Source of the DNA: an uncultured Chromatiaceae bacterium
Lineage (GTDB): Bacteria > Pseudomonadota > Gammaproteobacteria > Enterobacterales > Alteromonadaceae
NCBI GenBank assembly: GCA_946482615.1
Contig: CAMLSF010000047.1
Span: forward strand, 1 to 23,371
Direction: 5' to 3'
Length of the DNA: 23,371 nucleotides
Under the pieces are notes generated by a model. The model was not told where the DNA came from. It ran no database searches and worked only from the letters and a program-made list of their open reading frames with translations. The translations under genes and the position numbers were made by a program. Shown in pieces: positions 15,947 to 23,132 of the stretch (positions within the stretch are counted from its first letter, which is position 1; each line of letters opens with the position of its first letter).

Positions 15947-16872
15947 TGAGCATTTTAGTCATAGCCGAACACAATAATCAGAGCCTGAAGGCCGATACCT
16001 ATAAAGCAGTCAAAGCAGCCAGCCAGATTGGCGGCGATATTCATCTGTTAGTGGCTGGTTTTAACTCTGCCGCAGTTGCGGCTGAAGCGGCCACTTTAGC
16101 GGGTGTCAGCAAAGTACTGCACGCGGACTGTGCAGCTTATCAGCATCAGTTGGCTGAAAATATCAGTTTGCTGGTGACTGAACTGGCAAAGGATTATCAG
16201 CATGTCGTAGCCAGCGCCACTACCAACGGTAAAAACTTTTTACCCCGGGTTGCTGCTTTATTAGATGTAGCGCAAATTTCCGATGTGATCGCCATTGAAA
16301 GCGCTGATACCTTTGTCCGTCCTGTGTATGCCGGTAATGCGATAGCTACAGTAAAAAGCAGTGACGCTATTAAGGTGCTGACAGTACGTTCTGCCGCTTT
16401 TGATGCGGTAGCTACAGGCAACAATGCAGCTATTGAAAACATCAGTCTGGTGAAAGATGCCGGTGTATCCCGTTTTGTTGGTGAAGAGCTGACCAAATCT
16501 GAACGTCCGGAACTGACTGCAGCCCGCGTGATCATTTCAGGTGGCCGTGGTATGCAAAATGGTGAAAACTTTGCGCTGTTAAATGGTATAGCCGACAAGC
16601 TGAACGCTGCCATTGGTGCATCACGTGCTGCAGTAGACGCGGGTTTTGTGCCAAACGATATGCAGGTAGGCCAGACAGGTAAAATTGTAGCGCCAGACTT
16701 GTATATAGCAGTGGGTATATCCGGTGCTATCCAGCATTTGGCCGGTATGAAAGACTCTAAAGTGATAGTAGCTATCAACAAAGACCCTGAGGCGCCTATT
16801 TTCCAGGTGGCGGATTATGGTCTGGTTGGCGACTTGTTTACTCTGCTGCCTGAGCTGGAAGCGAAGATTTAA
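15946..16872 (+). CDS. etfA: Electron transfer flavoprotein, alpha subunit
   Basis: The 308-aa alpha subunit, which carries the catalytic FAD. The N-terminal domain (1 to about 185) pairs with EtfB. The C-terminal FAD domain has [32 protein letters not shown], and the signature [20 protein letters not shown] followed by [14 protein letters not shown]. All family landmarks are intact. Together with EtfB it accepts electrons from flavin dehydrogenases and passes them to the divergently encoded ETF-QO. It overlaps etfB by one base, so the two are translated as a unit. Confidence 0.97.
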   Translation: MSILVIAEHNNQSLKADTYKAVKAASQIGGDIHLLVAGFNSAAVAAEAATLAGVSKVLHADCAAYQHQLAENISLLVTELAKDYQHVVASATTNGKNFLPRVAALLDVAQISDVIAIESADTFVRPVYAGNAIATVKSSDAIKVLTVRSAAFDAVATGNNAAIENISLVKDAGVSRFVGEELTKSERPELTAARVIISGGRGMQNGENFALLNGIADKLNAAIGASRAAVDAGFVPNDMQVGQTGKIVAPDLYIAVGISGAIQHLAGMKDSKVIVAINKDPEAPIFQVADYGLVGDLFTLLPELEAKI

Positions 16873-16892
16873 TTTTTACCTCCATTCGATCT

Positions 16893-16926
16893 GAGTAAAG
16901 AGGGCTTGCGTTAGCTCTCTTTACTC
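16893..16926 (+). terminator. Hairpin downstream of etfA
   Basis: GAGTAAAGAG and CTCTTTACTC form a perfect 10-bp stem, with a further GCT/AGC pairing inside the loop. No T-run follows, so it may be a factor-dependent end or an mRNA stabiliser. The remaining 135 bp up to the lipoprotein gene shows nothing recognised. Confidence 0.5.
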
Positions 16927-17061
16927 AAGTTAATAAATTGCTTACAAATTTCTTCTGTAACTCTCTTGTCCGCTTTGCTTTCGATCTCTAAGATAGACGA
17001 TTCATGCGCTGTTGCGAGGCTTTTCGCCGTTTGGGTGAGCAAGCTGTTCTGGAGATAAAAA

Positions 17062-17481
17062 ATGAAAAAAACGTTAACTCTGAGTCTGCTTGTATTGTCA
17101 TTAACAGGTTGTGCCACAGTCCCCGCAGATAAAGACAAGTTGACCACTCAGCTGGATGGTCCTTTGGCACAACTGCAGCTCGACACCAGGCAATTACAGT
17201 TGCGGCTGGAACGGCTGACAGAAAATAAAGGCTGCGAGCAGGACAATCAGTGCAAAGTCATAGGGGTGGGAGCCCGGCCTTGTGGTGGACCGGATCAGTA
17301 TCTGATTTACTCCACACTGCATACAGACGAAAAAATGTTAAGCTACACCAATGATCGTTACCAAAAGCTAAAAAAGCAGCAAAATGAGAAGCTTGGCTTA
17401 ATGTCCACTTGTCAGATGCTGCTACCGCCAGTCAGTGCTTGTATTGAACATAAATGCGCTATAGGTAACCCGAGCCGCTAA
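17062..17481 (+). CDS. Cysteine-rich envelope lipoprotein, unknown function
   Basis: A 139-aa protein with a short signal sequence and a clear lipobox LTGC, so Cys17 should be lipidated. The mature part has a helical stretch rich in Gln/Leu (28-53), then six cysteines (58, 64, 74, 117, 127, 132), enough for three disulfides. The motif GARPCGGPDQYLIYS is the most distinctive part. GGAG lies 7 nt before the ATG. It is 22 nt upstream of rmuC and in the same direction, so the two are probably co-transcribed. I recognise a conserved-looking cysteine pattern but no named function. Confidence 0.8.
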   Translation: MKKTLTLSLLVLSLTGCATVPADKDKLTTQLDGPLAQLQLDTRQLQLRLERLTENKGCEQDNQCKVIGVGARPCGGPDQYLIYSTLHTDEKMLSYTNDRYQKLKKQQNEKLGLMSTCQMLLPPVSACIEHKCAIGNPSR

Positions 17482-17503
17482 TTAACCAGATACAGAGAGG
17501 ACC

Positions 17504-19006
17504 ATGACCCTGGAAGCTGTTTTTGTATTATGTGTCCTTTTTGCTTTGATTTTGCTCTGTTGCCTTTGGGCTATGCTGCGCTGGCGTAAGCAGGCCTTGC
17601 AGTTGCGGCAGGAGCTTTCTTTACAACACACCACCCATCAGCTTCAGTCTCAGCAAAATCAACACGATAAGTTGTTACTTGAACAGGTTCAGCAACAGCT
17701 GCAACAGGCGCAGGACGACTTTAAAGACTTAAGTTATCAGCAGCAAAAATACGCCGCCGAATTAGCCCGCAGTCAAAGCCAGTATCAGCAGGTGTCGGAG
17801 CTCTGGACTGAGTTAAAGCAGCAGTATCAAAGCCAGCAGCAGGATTATATGCAGCTGCAGCGTGAACACAGTGCCTTGCAAATCAGCTTAAAAGAAAAAC
17901 AGCAGCATTTCGCCGAGCAACAGGCTTTGTTACAACAGAGCAAGCAGCAACTCAGCCTTGAGTTCCAGCAGCTGGCGCAGCAAATTTTTGAAGAAAAATC
18001 GAGCCGTTTCCAGGCCTCGAATCAGGAAGCCTTAAATAGCCTGCTCAATCCGTTCCGTTTGCAACTGGATGCCTTTAAAAGCAAAGTCGAAGATATTCAC
18101 CTTAAAGACAGCCAGCAACAAGCGCTTCTGAATCACGAACTGCAGCATTTAAAACTATTAAATCAACAGATCACCGAAGAAGCCCATCAGCTGGCAGTGG
18201 CCTTAAAAGGTCAGAAAAAAACTCAGGGCAACTGGGGCGAACTGGTGCTGGAAAATGTGCTGGAGCGTTCCGGTTTAAGAGCGGGGCAGGATTACCAGCG
18301 CGAGTTTTCGGTCACCCAGGAAGATGGCAATAAACTAAGGCCTGATTTAGTAGTGTTTTTGCCGCAGGGTAAACATTTGATTATTGACGCTAAAGTGTCG
18401 TTAAACGCTTACAGCCGTTATATCAATTCGGAAGACGAGCTCGATCGTAAACTGGCGCTGCAGGAACATGTCGCTTCCATGGCGGCCCGTATTAAAGAGT
18501 TGTCAGACCGCAATTACCATAAATTACCAGGCCTGAATTCTCCGGATCTGGTGTTTATGTTTGTGCCTATTGAATCGGCTTTTGTCGAAGCCTTAAAGGC
18601 CGATGAAAGCTTATTCCAGCAAGCGCTGAATCAAAATGTTCTGGTGGCCACACCCACCACCTTACTCACCAGCCTGAACATAGTGCGGCAGTTATGGCGT
18701 TACGAAGAGCAGCATAAACACACAGCTGAACTGGCCAAACGCGCAGATGCGGTGTTTAACAAACTGCGCACCTTTTTGACCACTTTTTTACGGGTGAAAG
18801 AAAGCTTAAATAAAGCACAGGAAGCTTATGAAACCGCCGAAAGCCAGCTGTATAAGGGCAGGGCGAATCTGGTCAAACAGGTCAATGAATTTAAAGATTT
18901 AACTCCGGCGATACAGGCGGAACTGCCGGAGTATTTTGTTGAAAAGTCACAGATTGAGTTTGACTCCGAACCTTTACCGGAGACAAAAACTCCGTCGGCG
19001 CCATAA
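17504..19006 (+). CDS. rmuC: DNA recombination protein RmuC
   Basis: A 500-aa protein with one N-terminal membrane helix (about 5-26), a long Gln-rich coiled coil (30-165) and the RmuC domain. The conserved block GNWGELVLENVLERSGL (242-258) is followed by a nuclease-like core, RPDLVVFLP then HLIIDAKVSL, in which D281, D295 and K297 give a PD-D-x-K arrangement like restriction-type nucleases. RmuC limits inversions at short inverted repeats and has been linked to phage defence. AGAGAGG lies 5 nt before the ATG. The C-terminus ends in a Pro/Thr-rich tail. Its neighbour downstream is a methyltransferase gene. Confidence 0.94.
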   Translation: MTLEAVFVLCVLFALILLCCLWAMLRWRKQALQLRQELSLQHTTHQLQSQQNQHDKLLLEQVQQQLQQAQDDFKDLSYQQQKYAAELARSQSQYQQVSELWTELKQQYQSQQQDYMQLQREHSALQISLKEKQQHFAEQQALLQQSKQQLSLEFQQLAQQIFEEKSSRFQASNQEALNSLLNPFRLQLDAFKSKVEDIHLKDSQQQALLNHELQHLKLLNQQITEEAHQLAVALKGQKKTQGNWGELVLENVLERSGLRAGQDYQREFSVTQEDGNKLRPDLVVFLPQGKHLIIDAKVSLNAYSRYINSEDELDRKLALQEHVASMAARIKELSDRNYHKLPGLNSPDLVFMFVPIESAFVEALKADESLFQQALNQNVLVATPTTLLTSLNIVRQLWRYEEQHKHTAELAKRADAVFNKLRTFLTTFLRVKESLNKAQEAYETAESQLYKGRANLVKQVNEFKDLTPAIQAELPEYFVEKSQIEFDSEPLPETKTPSAP

Positions 19007-19072
19007 AGCACTAGGGAGCGATGCGCTGTCAGGTTTATACTAACGGCCTTTTTTTGATTGCAGAGAATTTCA

Positions 19073-20257
19073 GTGAGTACTTCAGATTTCAGCGCCTTTA
19101 TTCAACTTCTTCGGCAAAAGCTTGAACACAACAGCTGGCAAAAGCTGCTGTTAAGCAGTTATCAGGGCGAAGACAGCACGCTGGTGCGGATTGAAGTGCG
19201 GCCTGTGGTATTAAAAGAAATCCCGCATTTAAGTTTTTTATACCGGCATAAAACCCGGGATATCACCAAAAACTTTGTGGTAACTGAAGGACTTACGCTG
19301 ATTCAAAAGCTGCTGGGAACCGAATTTAAAGCCGCTCATTTCACGGCTTTGGATAGCGAAACACAGTTAAGTGTCAGCAAAAAAGGCAAAGTATTAAGCA
19401 GCACTAAAGCTATTAAGCAAACAGCTGGAAGCGGCGCAGTCTTAACGCATGATAAAGAAAAACAGCGTTTCCTGACCTTAGACCGGCCTTTTTTACAGCA
19501 GCTTGGTGTGACGGATGCTAACCATAAGCTGGTGCCTGCCATGTCGCGTAAATGGAAGCAAATCAATAAGTTTGTTGAAGTATTCGACCGGGCCTTAAGC
19601 CAAACCGGCTTAAAGCAAAAGCCTCAAGTACATATCGCCGACTTTGGCTCGGGCAAAGCTTATCTGACTTTTGCGGTGCATGACTATCTGACACATCAGT
19701 TGGGGCTCAATGCCAAAGTGACAGGAGTCGAGCTGCGCCAGGAGTTGGTGGATTTATGTAATGGAGTGGCCTGTGACCTGAACTTAAAGGGCATCGGCTT
19801 TGAGCAGGGCGATGTCAAACATTTTCAGGCCAAAGGCATAGACGTGATGATAGCCTTGCACGCCTGCGATATTGCCACGGATTACGCTATTCATATGGGC
19901 ATTCGCACCGGCGCTTCGATGATTATGTGTTCACCTTGTTGCCATAAACAGCTAAGACCGCAACTGATCAGCCCGCCACTGTTACAACCTATGCTTAAAC
20001 ACGGTATTCATGCCGGTGAGCAAGCCGAAATGCTCACCGACAGCTTACGCGCCTTGCTGCTGGAAGCTTATGGCTACGACACTCAGGTGTTTGAATTTAT
20101 CTCGCTGGAACACACCAGCAAAAATAAAATGATCCTGGCGGTCAAAAGCCAAAAGCCAAAAAACCGCGAACAAATTCTGGCCCAGGTGCAACAAATCAAA
20201 AGCTTCTACGGTATACAGCAGCATTGTCTGGAAGAGTTATTGCTGCAGTCTGAATGA
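19073..20257 (+). CDS. SAM-dependent methyltransferase with CSPCCH motif (METTL25/GSTCD-like)
   Basis: About 394 aa. An N-terminal region of about 180 residues lacks a recognised fold. A class I Rossmann methyltransferase domain follows, with motif I IADFGSGKAYL (188-198) and acidic motif II TGVEL. The block IALHACDIATDYAI leads to CSPCCH (286-291), the cysteine motif of Methyltransf_32-type enzymes related to eukaryotic METTL25 and GSTCD. The substrate is unknown; an RNA or protein target is plausible. The GTG at 19073 is preferred because AGAGAA lies just upstream, whereas the in-frame TTG five codons earlier has no ribosome site. It is 66 nt after rmuC and probably in the same transcript. 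Confidence 0.85.
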   Translation: MSTSDFSAFIQLLRQKLEHNSWQKLLLSSYQGEDSTLVRIEVRPVVLKEIPHLSFLYRHKTRDITKNFVVTEGLTLIQKLLGTEFKAAHFTALDSETQLSVSKKGKVLSSTKAIKQTAGSGAVLTHDKEKQRFLTLDRPFLQQLGVTDANHKLVPAMSRKWKQINKFVEVFDRALSQTGLKQKPQVHIADFGSGKAYLTFAVHDYLTHQLGLNAKVTGVELRQELVDLCNGVACDLNLKGIGFEQGDVKHFQAKGIDVMIALHACDIATDYAIHMGIRTGASMIMCSPCCHKQLRPQLISPPLLQPMLKHGIHAGEQAEMLTDSLRALLLEAYGYDTQVFEFISLEHTSKNKMILAVKSQKPKNREQILAQVQQIKSFYGIQQHCLEELLLQSE

Positions 20258-20292
20258 GTTCAGGTTATGGAATGAAAGTTGAACCCTGATTT

Positions 20293-20400
20293 AAACGGCG
20301 CGGTCAACTACAACGCAGACTCGCCGTAGATACTTCCCTGTAGGCTCCTGTTCGGCATCCCTGCCTCACAGGGTCTGCTAACGTAGTTGTCCGGCCGTTT
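20293..20400. repeat. 108-bp foldback intergenic repeat after the methyltransferase
   Basis: The ends AAACGGCGCGGTCAACTAC and, from the right inward, AAACGGCCGGACAACTAC are imperfect inverted repeats of about 27 bp that continue into CGCAGAC / AGCAGAC. Inside, CCCTGT and ACAGGG also pair, so the whole element folds on itself. It starts 35 nt after the methyltransferase stop and may act as a transcript end. It is distinct in sequence from the repeat in front of etfB. Confidence 0.65.
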
Positions 20401-20711
20401 CTTGAGATCGTCTCTATCGTCACTTTGTGCCAATTGCAGGCATTCGGCGTTGTGGTAAATGCCTATTCATCGCTCCCTTTATTAGCCCAAACCACTGGAT
20501 CAATTACCAAGTATCCAGCTTGAGTAAATTCAAGAACAGCTAGCGCACTGTCTGTATAAATTTTGTCGGATTCAAATTTACTGATTTCAGAAAAACCTGT
20601 TGAAATAGAGGTACATCAGAGTTATTTTTGTATGAGTAAAAATCATGAAAGAAGGCGGATAAATGTTCGACTTGCGGGCACAGAACCTTCTATTAAATCG
20701 TTAAGTGGCCC
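20401..20711. other. Gene-free stretch at the left edge of the cassette array
   Basis: No open frame of useful length is present on either strand, and in particular no integrase gene. A candidate sigma-70 promoter, TTGAAA (20600-20605) with 17-bp spacing to TATTTT (20623-20628), points into the array but is weak. The stretch ends at GTTAAGT (20700-20706), a perfect match to the integron core site GTTRRRY and the left boundary of cassette 1. Confidence 0.5.
20594..20706 (+). repeat. Possible degenerate attC or attI at the array left end
   Basis: The right core site GTTAAGT (20700-20706) matches the consensus exactly. A partly complementary arm (AACCTGTTGAAATAGAGG, 20594-20611) pairs with CCTTCTATTAAATCGTT before the core. 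The left core site itself is poor (GAAAAAC). It could be a decayed attC of a lost cassette or the remains of attI. Confidence 0.4.
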
Positions 20712-21068
20712 ATGAATAAGCGGCAGATTGTCACATTAATGCATAAGCTCCATTACAGAGATGTGGATACCTCGGATGGATATGAGCATCTGATGGTAGA
20801 TGGGAAATTTGAACTATCTAAGTTCGAACGGTTTGTTTATAGATACATAAACGAACCAAATATGGTGTTTTATGCCAATTCTCAATTGGCTGGGGTCGGA
20901 GATATTCAAGATGCATTTGAATTTACGAGAACAAACATGGCAGAAAATCGTATTCGTATAGCCAGCAATGATTTTCAGGCAAAAATTATTATCGAACCGA
21001 TCGGAGTAGGCATCGGCCACTTAACAAGTCAAAGCACTCAGACGCCGACAAGCGGCGCTGATGTTTGA
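20712..21068 (+). CDS. Cassette 1 protein, unknown (118 aa)
   Basis: A small soluble protein starting MNKRQIVTLMHKLHYRD. It has a helical, charged N-terminal half (FELSKFERFVYRYINEP) and no signal peptide, membrane helix or motif I recognise. The reading frame runs through most of its own attC, so the last 16 or so residues (Thr/Ser-rich, ending GADV) are encoded by the recombination site rather than by the cassette body. The ATG is 11 nt after the core cut site with no good Shine-Dalgarno, as is common for cassette genes. It is the first gene of the array and would be the most exposed to any promoter at the left edge. Confidence 0.7.
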   Translation: MNKRQIVTLMHKLHYRDVDTSDGYEHLMVDGKFELSKFERFVYRYINEPNMVFYANSQLAGVGDIQDAFEFTRTNMAENRIRIASNDFQAKIIIEPIGVGIGHLTSQSTQTPTSGADV

Positions 21069-21078
21069 AGCGTTATAT
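21019..21078 (+). repeat. attC site 1 (60 bp)
   Basis: The left core ACTTAAC (21019-21025) fits RYYYAAC exactly. The right core is GTTATAT (21072-21078). The two arms pair over most of their length (AAGTCAAAG...CAGACGCCG with CGGCGCTGATGTTTGAAGC) around a 5-nt loop, with several unpaired bases on one side, as expected for the folded bottom-strand attC. It encodes the C-terminus of the cassette 1 protein. Confidence 0.82.
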
Positions 21079-21159
21079 GTCAAACGAGACAGTCAGTTGA
21101 AGCAGTTAAGTAAATAGCAGTCCGCACATCTTGCAGTCGTTAAAACTGCGATTTTATAT

Positions 21160-21375
21160 GTGAGAAATGAACTGTATCGTGTTGATGAGAATAGCAAAGT
21201 TGGAGTTCTCGCTGATTTACTCGATGCTATTCATAATACCCCTGAGTTTGTTGATAAAATGTTTTGTTCATCTTCGGAGTACGTAAATATTTATTATGAA
21301 TCTTTCGATAAAAAGTACCCAGATAGTATTTCGTTGGTCAGCACTTATTGTCAGGCTCTAAATGAAAACATATAA
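21160..21375 (+). CDS. Cassette 2 protein, unknown, start uncertain (about 71 aa)
   Basis: A short acidic protein (VRNELYRVDENSKVGVLADL...) with no recognised domain, signal peptide or membrane segment. The stop overlaps the left core site of its attC. The GTG start at 21160 has no visible ribosome site and leaves an 87-nt leader after the cassette boundary, longer than in the other cassettes. A stop codon in frame at 21115-21117 rules out a much longer protein. It could be a 5'-truncated gene, could use a rarer start such as ATT at 21151, or could be a very small protein as shown. Confidence 0.5.
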   Translation: MRNELYRVDENSKVGVLADLLDAIHNTPEFVDKMFCSSSEYVNIYYESFDKKYPDSISLVSTYCQALNENI

Positions 21376-21447
21376 CAAGCCTCGTCATTTGCAGCCTTCG
21401 GCTGCGGCGACGCTCACAAGTTCGCGCGCTTGCGCGGGTCGTTAGCT
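21370..21447 (+). repeat. attC site 2 (78 bp)
   Basis: Left core ATATAAC (21370-21376) and right core GTTAGCT (21441-21447) each differ from consensus at one position. AACAAGCC and GGGTCGTT pair near the ends. The centre holds an unusually stable extra stem, CGTC...GCAGCC-TTC-GGCTGC...GACG. Confidence 0.75.
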
Positions 21448-21462
21448 GCCAGTGGAGTGTCG

Positions 21463-21906
21463 GTGACTTTAAATGACTTAACTATAAATTTCTCTCATTT
21501 GGACAGAGATAATTTACTTGAAGATTGGGAGTGGCTTTTAAAAGGCGACTACTTGCCTATTCTGCTTTCAGCTTGCGGTGATGCTTTTGTTCAACATCTT
21601 TCTAATGGCGAAATTTGGTGGTTGGATAGTGCAGGTGCAGAGTTTTCAAAAGTAGCTGACTCACCTGAAGAATTTAACAAGCTACTCTCAGACAAAGAGT
21701 TTGTAATCGAGTACTTCGCCGTTCAAATGGTTGGAGATTTAATTCACTCAGGTAAAAAGCTCAACAACGGCCAAATTTATAGCCTTACGAAACCTTGGCT
21801 GCTTGGTGGTAAATATGAACTGTCTAATATTGAACCTACTGATATTGAGGTTCATTTCTCAATAACAGGTCAAATTGCAGAACAGGTAGCAAGTAATGGC
21901 AGCTAA
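21463..21906 (+). CDS. Cassette 3: T6SS immunity protein, Tdi1 C-terminal / DUF1851 family
   Basis: A 147-aa cytoplasmic protein. The pattern WEWLLKGDYLP, GDAFVQHLSNGEIWWLDSAG, then KPWLLGGKYELSNIEPTDIE and VHFSITGQIAEQV is the recognisable DUF1851 / Tdi1 C-terminal domain. The founding Agrobacterium Tdi1 protects against the type VI secretion DNase Tde1. The frame is open from 21430, but that start lies in the previous cassette. The GTG at 21463 has GGAG (21454-21457) 5 nt upstream and lies inside the cassette, so it is preferred; GTG at 21457 is an alternative. No toxin gene is next to it, so it is an orphan immunity gene carried by a mobile cassette. The stop lies in its attC. Confidence 0.82.
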   Translation: MTLNDLTINFSHLDRDNLLEDWEWLLKGDYLPILLSACGDAFVQHLSNGEIWWLDSAGAEFSKVADSPEEFNKLLSDKEFVIEYFAVQMVGDLIHSGKKLNNGQIYSLTKPWLLGGKYELSNIEPTDIEVHFSITGQIAEQVASNGS

Positions 21907-21999
21907 CAAGTTGCTTAATTTCGCTCCGGCCACAAACAGCGTGGTCTCCACTGGACTGCCTTCGCTGCGCTGCGGCAGCCCATTAGCAAAACGTTATAT
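21901..21999 (+). repeat. attC site 3 (99 bp)
   Basis: The left core is AGCTAAC (21901-21907, one mismatch) and contains the cassette 3 stop codon. The right core is GTTATAT (21993-21999), identical to that of attC 1. The outer arms AACAAGTTGCTTAAT and, from the right, AACGTTTTGCTAAT pair well. It is the longest site in the array. Confidence 0.78.
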
Positions 22000-22005
22000 T
22001 TACTG

Positions 22006-22458
22006 ATGGATCACTTTAACTTCTCAGCATCGGAGCATCAAAAAGCAGGTTGGTTGCTTGTCATGTTTGCATGTTGCTACTTCTTTGCGTTGTTTGCAGG
22101 TATGCAAAGCTCTGGAAATATAAACACCTATGACGGGGCTGGAAATAATTGCAATGCGCTTTCTGACAGTGAGCAGAAGGAATGCTATCGTGTTGAAAAT
22201 AGCTCGTCACAACTTTACAGCGATCCTGTTTCGTTTCGTAAGGAGCTATTTTTTTTCGGTCAGTTGTTTTTTGTTGTTCAACTACTGATGCTGTCAGCGT
22301 TTAAAATAAATTGGCTACAGGCATTATTGGTGTTCGGGTTTAATGGCGCAGTTGTGTTATTTACTTCGGTTGGCCTATGGCTGTTTGTCATACTTGTGCC
22401 GCTTATATGCTTTTCGTTATTGCGTAACTATAGGCATTTAAGAACTTGGTTTTGGTAA
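22006..22458 (+). CDS. Cassette 4: small membrane protein, unknown (150 aa)
   Basis: An integral membrane protein with about four hydrophobic helices (about 14-32, 81-98, 103-120 and 122-139). The first and second helices are separated by a polar loop of about 48 residues that contains Cys49 and Cys60 and is Asn/Ser-rich, probably facing the periplasm with a possible disulfide. The C-terminus is basic and aromatic (RNYRHLRTWFW). The ATG is 12 nt after the core site with no clear ribosome site. No family was recognised. Small membrane proteins are common among cassette genes of unknown function. Confidence 0.75.
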   Translation: MDHFNFSASEHQKAGWLLVMFACCYFFALFAGMQSSGNINTYDGAGNNCNALSDSEQKECYRVENSSSQLYSDPVSFRKELFFFGQLFFVVQLLMLSAFKINWLQALLVFGFNGAVVLFTSVGLWLFVILVPLICFSLLRNYRHLRTWFW

Positions 22459-22539
22459 ATATAACAAGCGCCATCAAAAACGCGCCCGCTGGGCGCTCGA
22501 CTCGCAACAAGTTGCTCGCGTTTGTTGCGGGCGTTAGGC
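22459..22539 (+). repeat. attC site 4 (81 bp)
   Basis: The left core is ATATAAC (22459-22465). The right core GTTAGGC (22533-22539) is a perfect consensus. AACAAGCGCC...CAAA pairs with TTTGTTGCGGGCGTT at the outer ends. It shares its inner 21 bases (22499-22519, including GCAACAAGTTGC) with attC 5, so sites 4 and 5 belong to one resident family. Confidence 0.88.
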
Positions 22540-22544
22540 CTTAA

Positions 22545-23132
22545 ATGACCAGAAAACCTGCTTCATACAACTCACTAAGTTTTCCTGATTTTGAATTTGG
22601 TCATTTGTTGCCGCCGAAAATCACACCTAACAATGTAAATGATTCGGAGCTTAGAGAATGTTTGTCGGCAGCAATCTATTTGGCAAGTCAAATTCAGTCA
22701 GCAGAAGGCGCTCTTCATCTTCGAGATGAAAATATTCGAAGTCTTTATTTCCGTGCCGCCCTTGCAGAGTTAATGAGGGTTGAAGATATTACGAAAAAAA
22801 TTGGTAAGCCACTGAAGTTCGATAAAACAGACAATCCCTTATTGCATACTGTGAAGCTAATGAGAAATTATCAGGTTCACATATCAGGCGTAACACTTGG
22901 TGCAGGTTTTGTATTAGTTGGCTTGGGTGGAGTTCATGGAGTATATGAGTCATATATTGTTAACAACCTTGATTCAAATGAGCTCAGAAAGCTAGATAGT
23001 GCTGCCAGCTATACAGACGATCAATTACAAGAGCTAATTTGCCTATTCAATGAGCATCAGCGAAGATTTGGGGTAGTTCAATTGTTATACAATACGTGCG
23101 TCTATGTTGGTAAATTGCTAGCGTCGGCCTAA
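22545..23132 (+). CDS. Cassette 5 protein, mainly helical, HEPN-like R-N-x3-H motif (195 aa)
   Basis: A soluble 195-aa protein starting MTRKPASYNSLSFPDFEFG. Residues 34-90 look like amphipathic helices (ELRECLSAAIYLASQI, SLYFRAALAELMRVED). Then LMRNYQVHIS gives R107-N108-x3-H112, the R-N/H-x(3-5)-H spacing of HEPN ribonuclease domains, which are also all-helical. A glycine/valine-rich segment (about 114-130) follows, then more helices. HEPN membership is a hypothesis from this motif only; the rest is unrecognised. The ATG is 11 nt after the core site without a clear ribosome site. The stop codon lies in the left core of its attC. Confidence 0.72.
   Translation: MTRKPASYNSLSFPDFEFGHLLPPKITPNNVNDSELRECLSAAIYLASQIQSAEGALHLRDENIRSLYFRAALAELMRVEDITKKIGKPLKFDKTDNPLLHTVKLMRNYQVHISGVTLGAGFVLVGLGGVHGVYESYIVNNLDSNELRKLDSAASYTDDQLQELICLFNEHQRRFGVVQLLYNTCVYVGKLLASA

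Noticed and set aside
16197..16781. 194-codon frame antisense to etfA
   Set aside because: It lies wholly within etfA, whose family signatures are intact; no start signal or domain supports the antisense frame.
20401..20700. Search for intI or attI just left of the array
   Set aside because: No frame of useful length and no integrase motif on either strand; only a single perfect core site could be supported.
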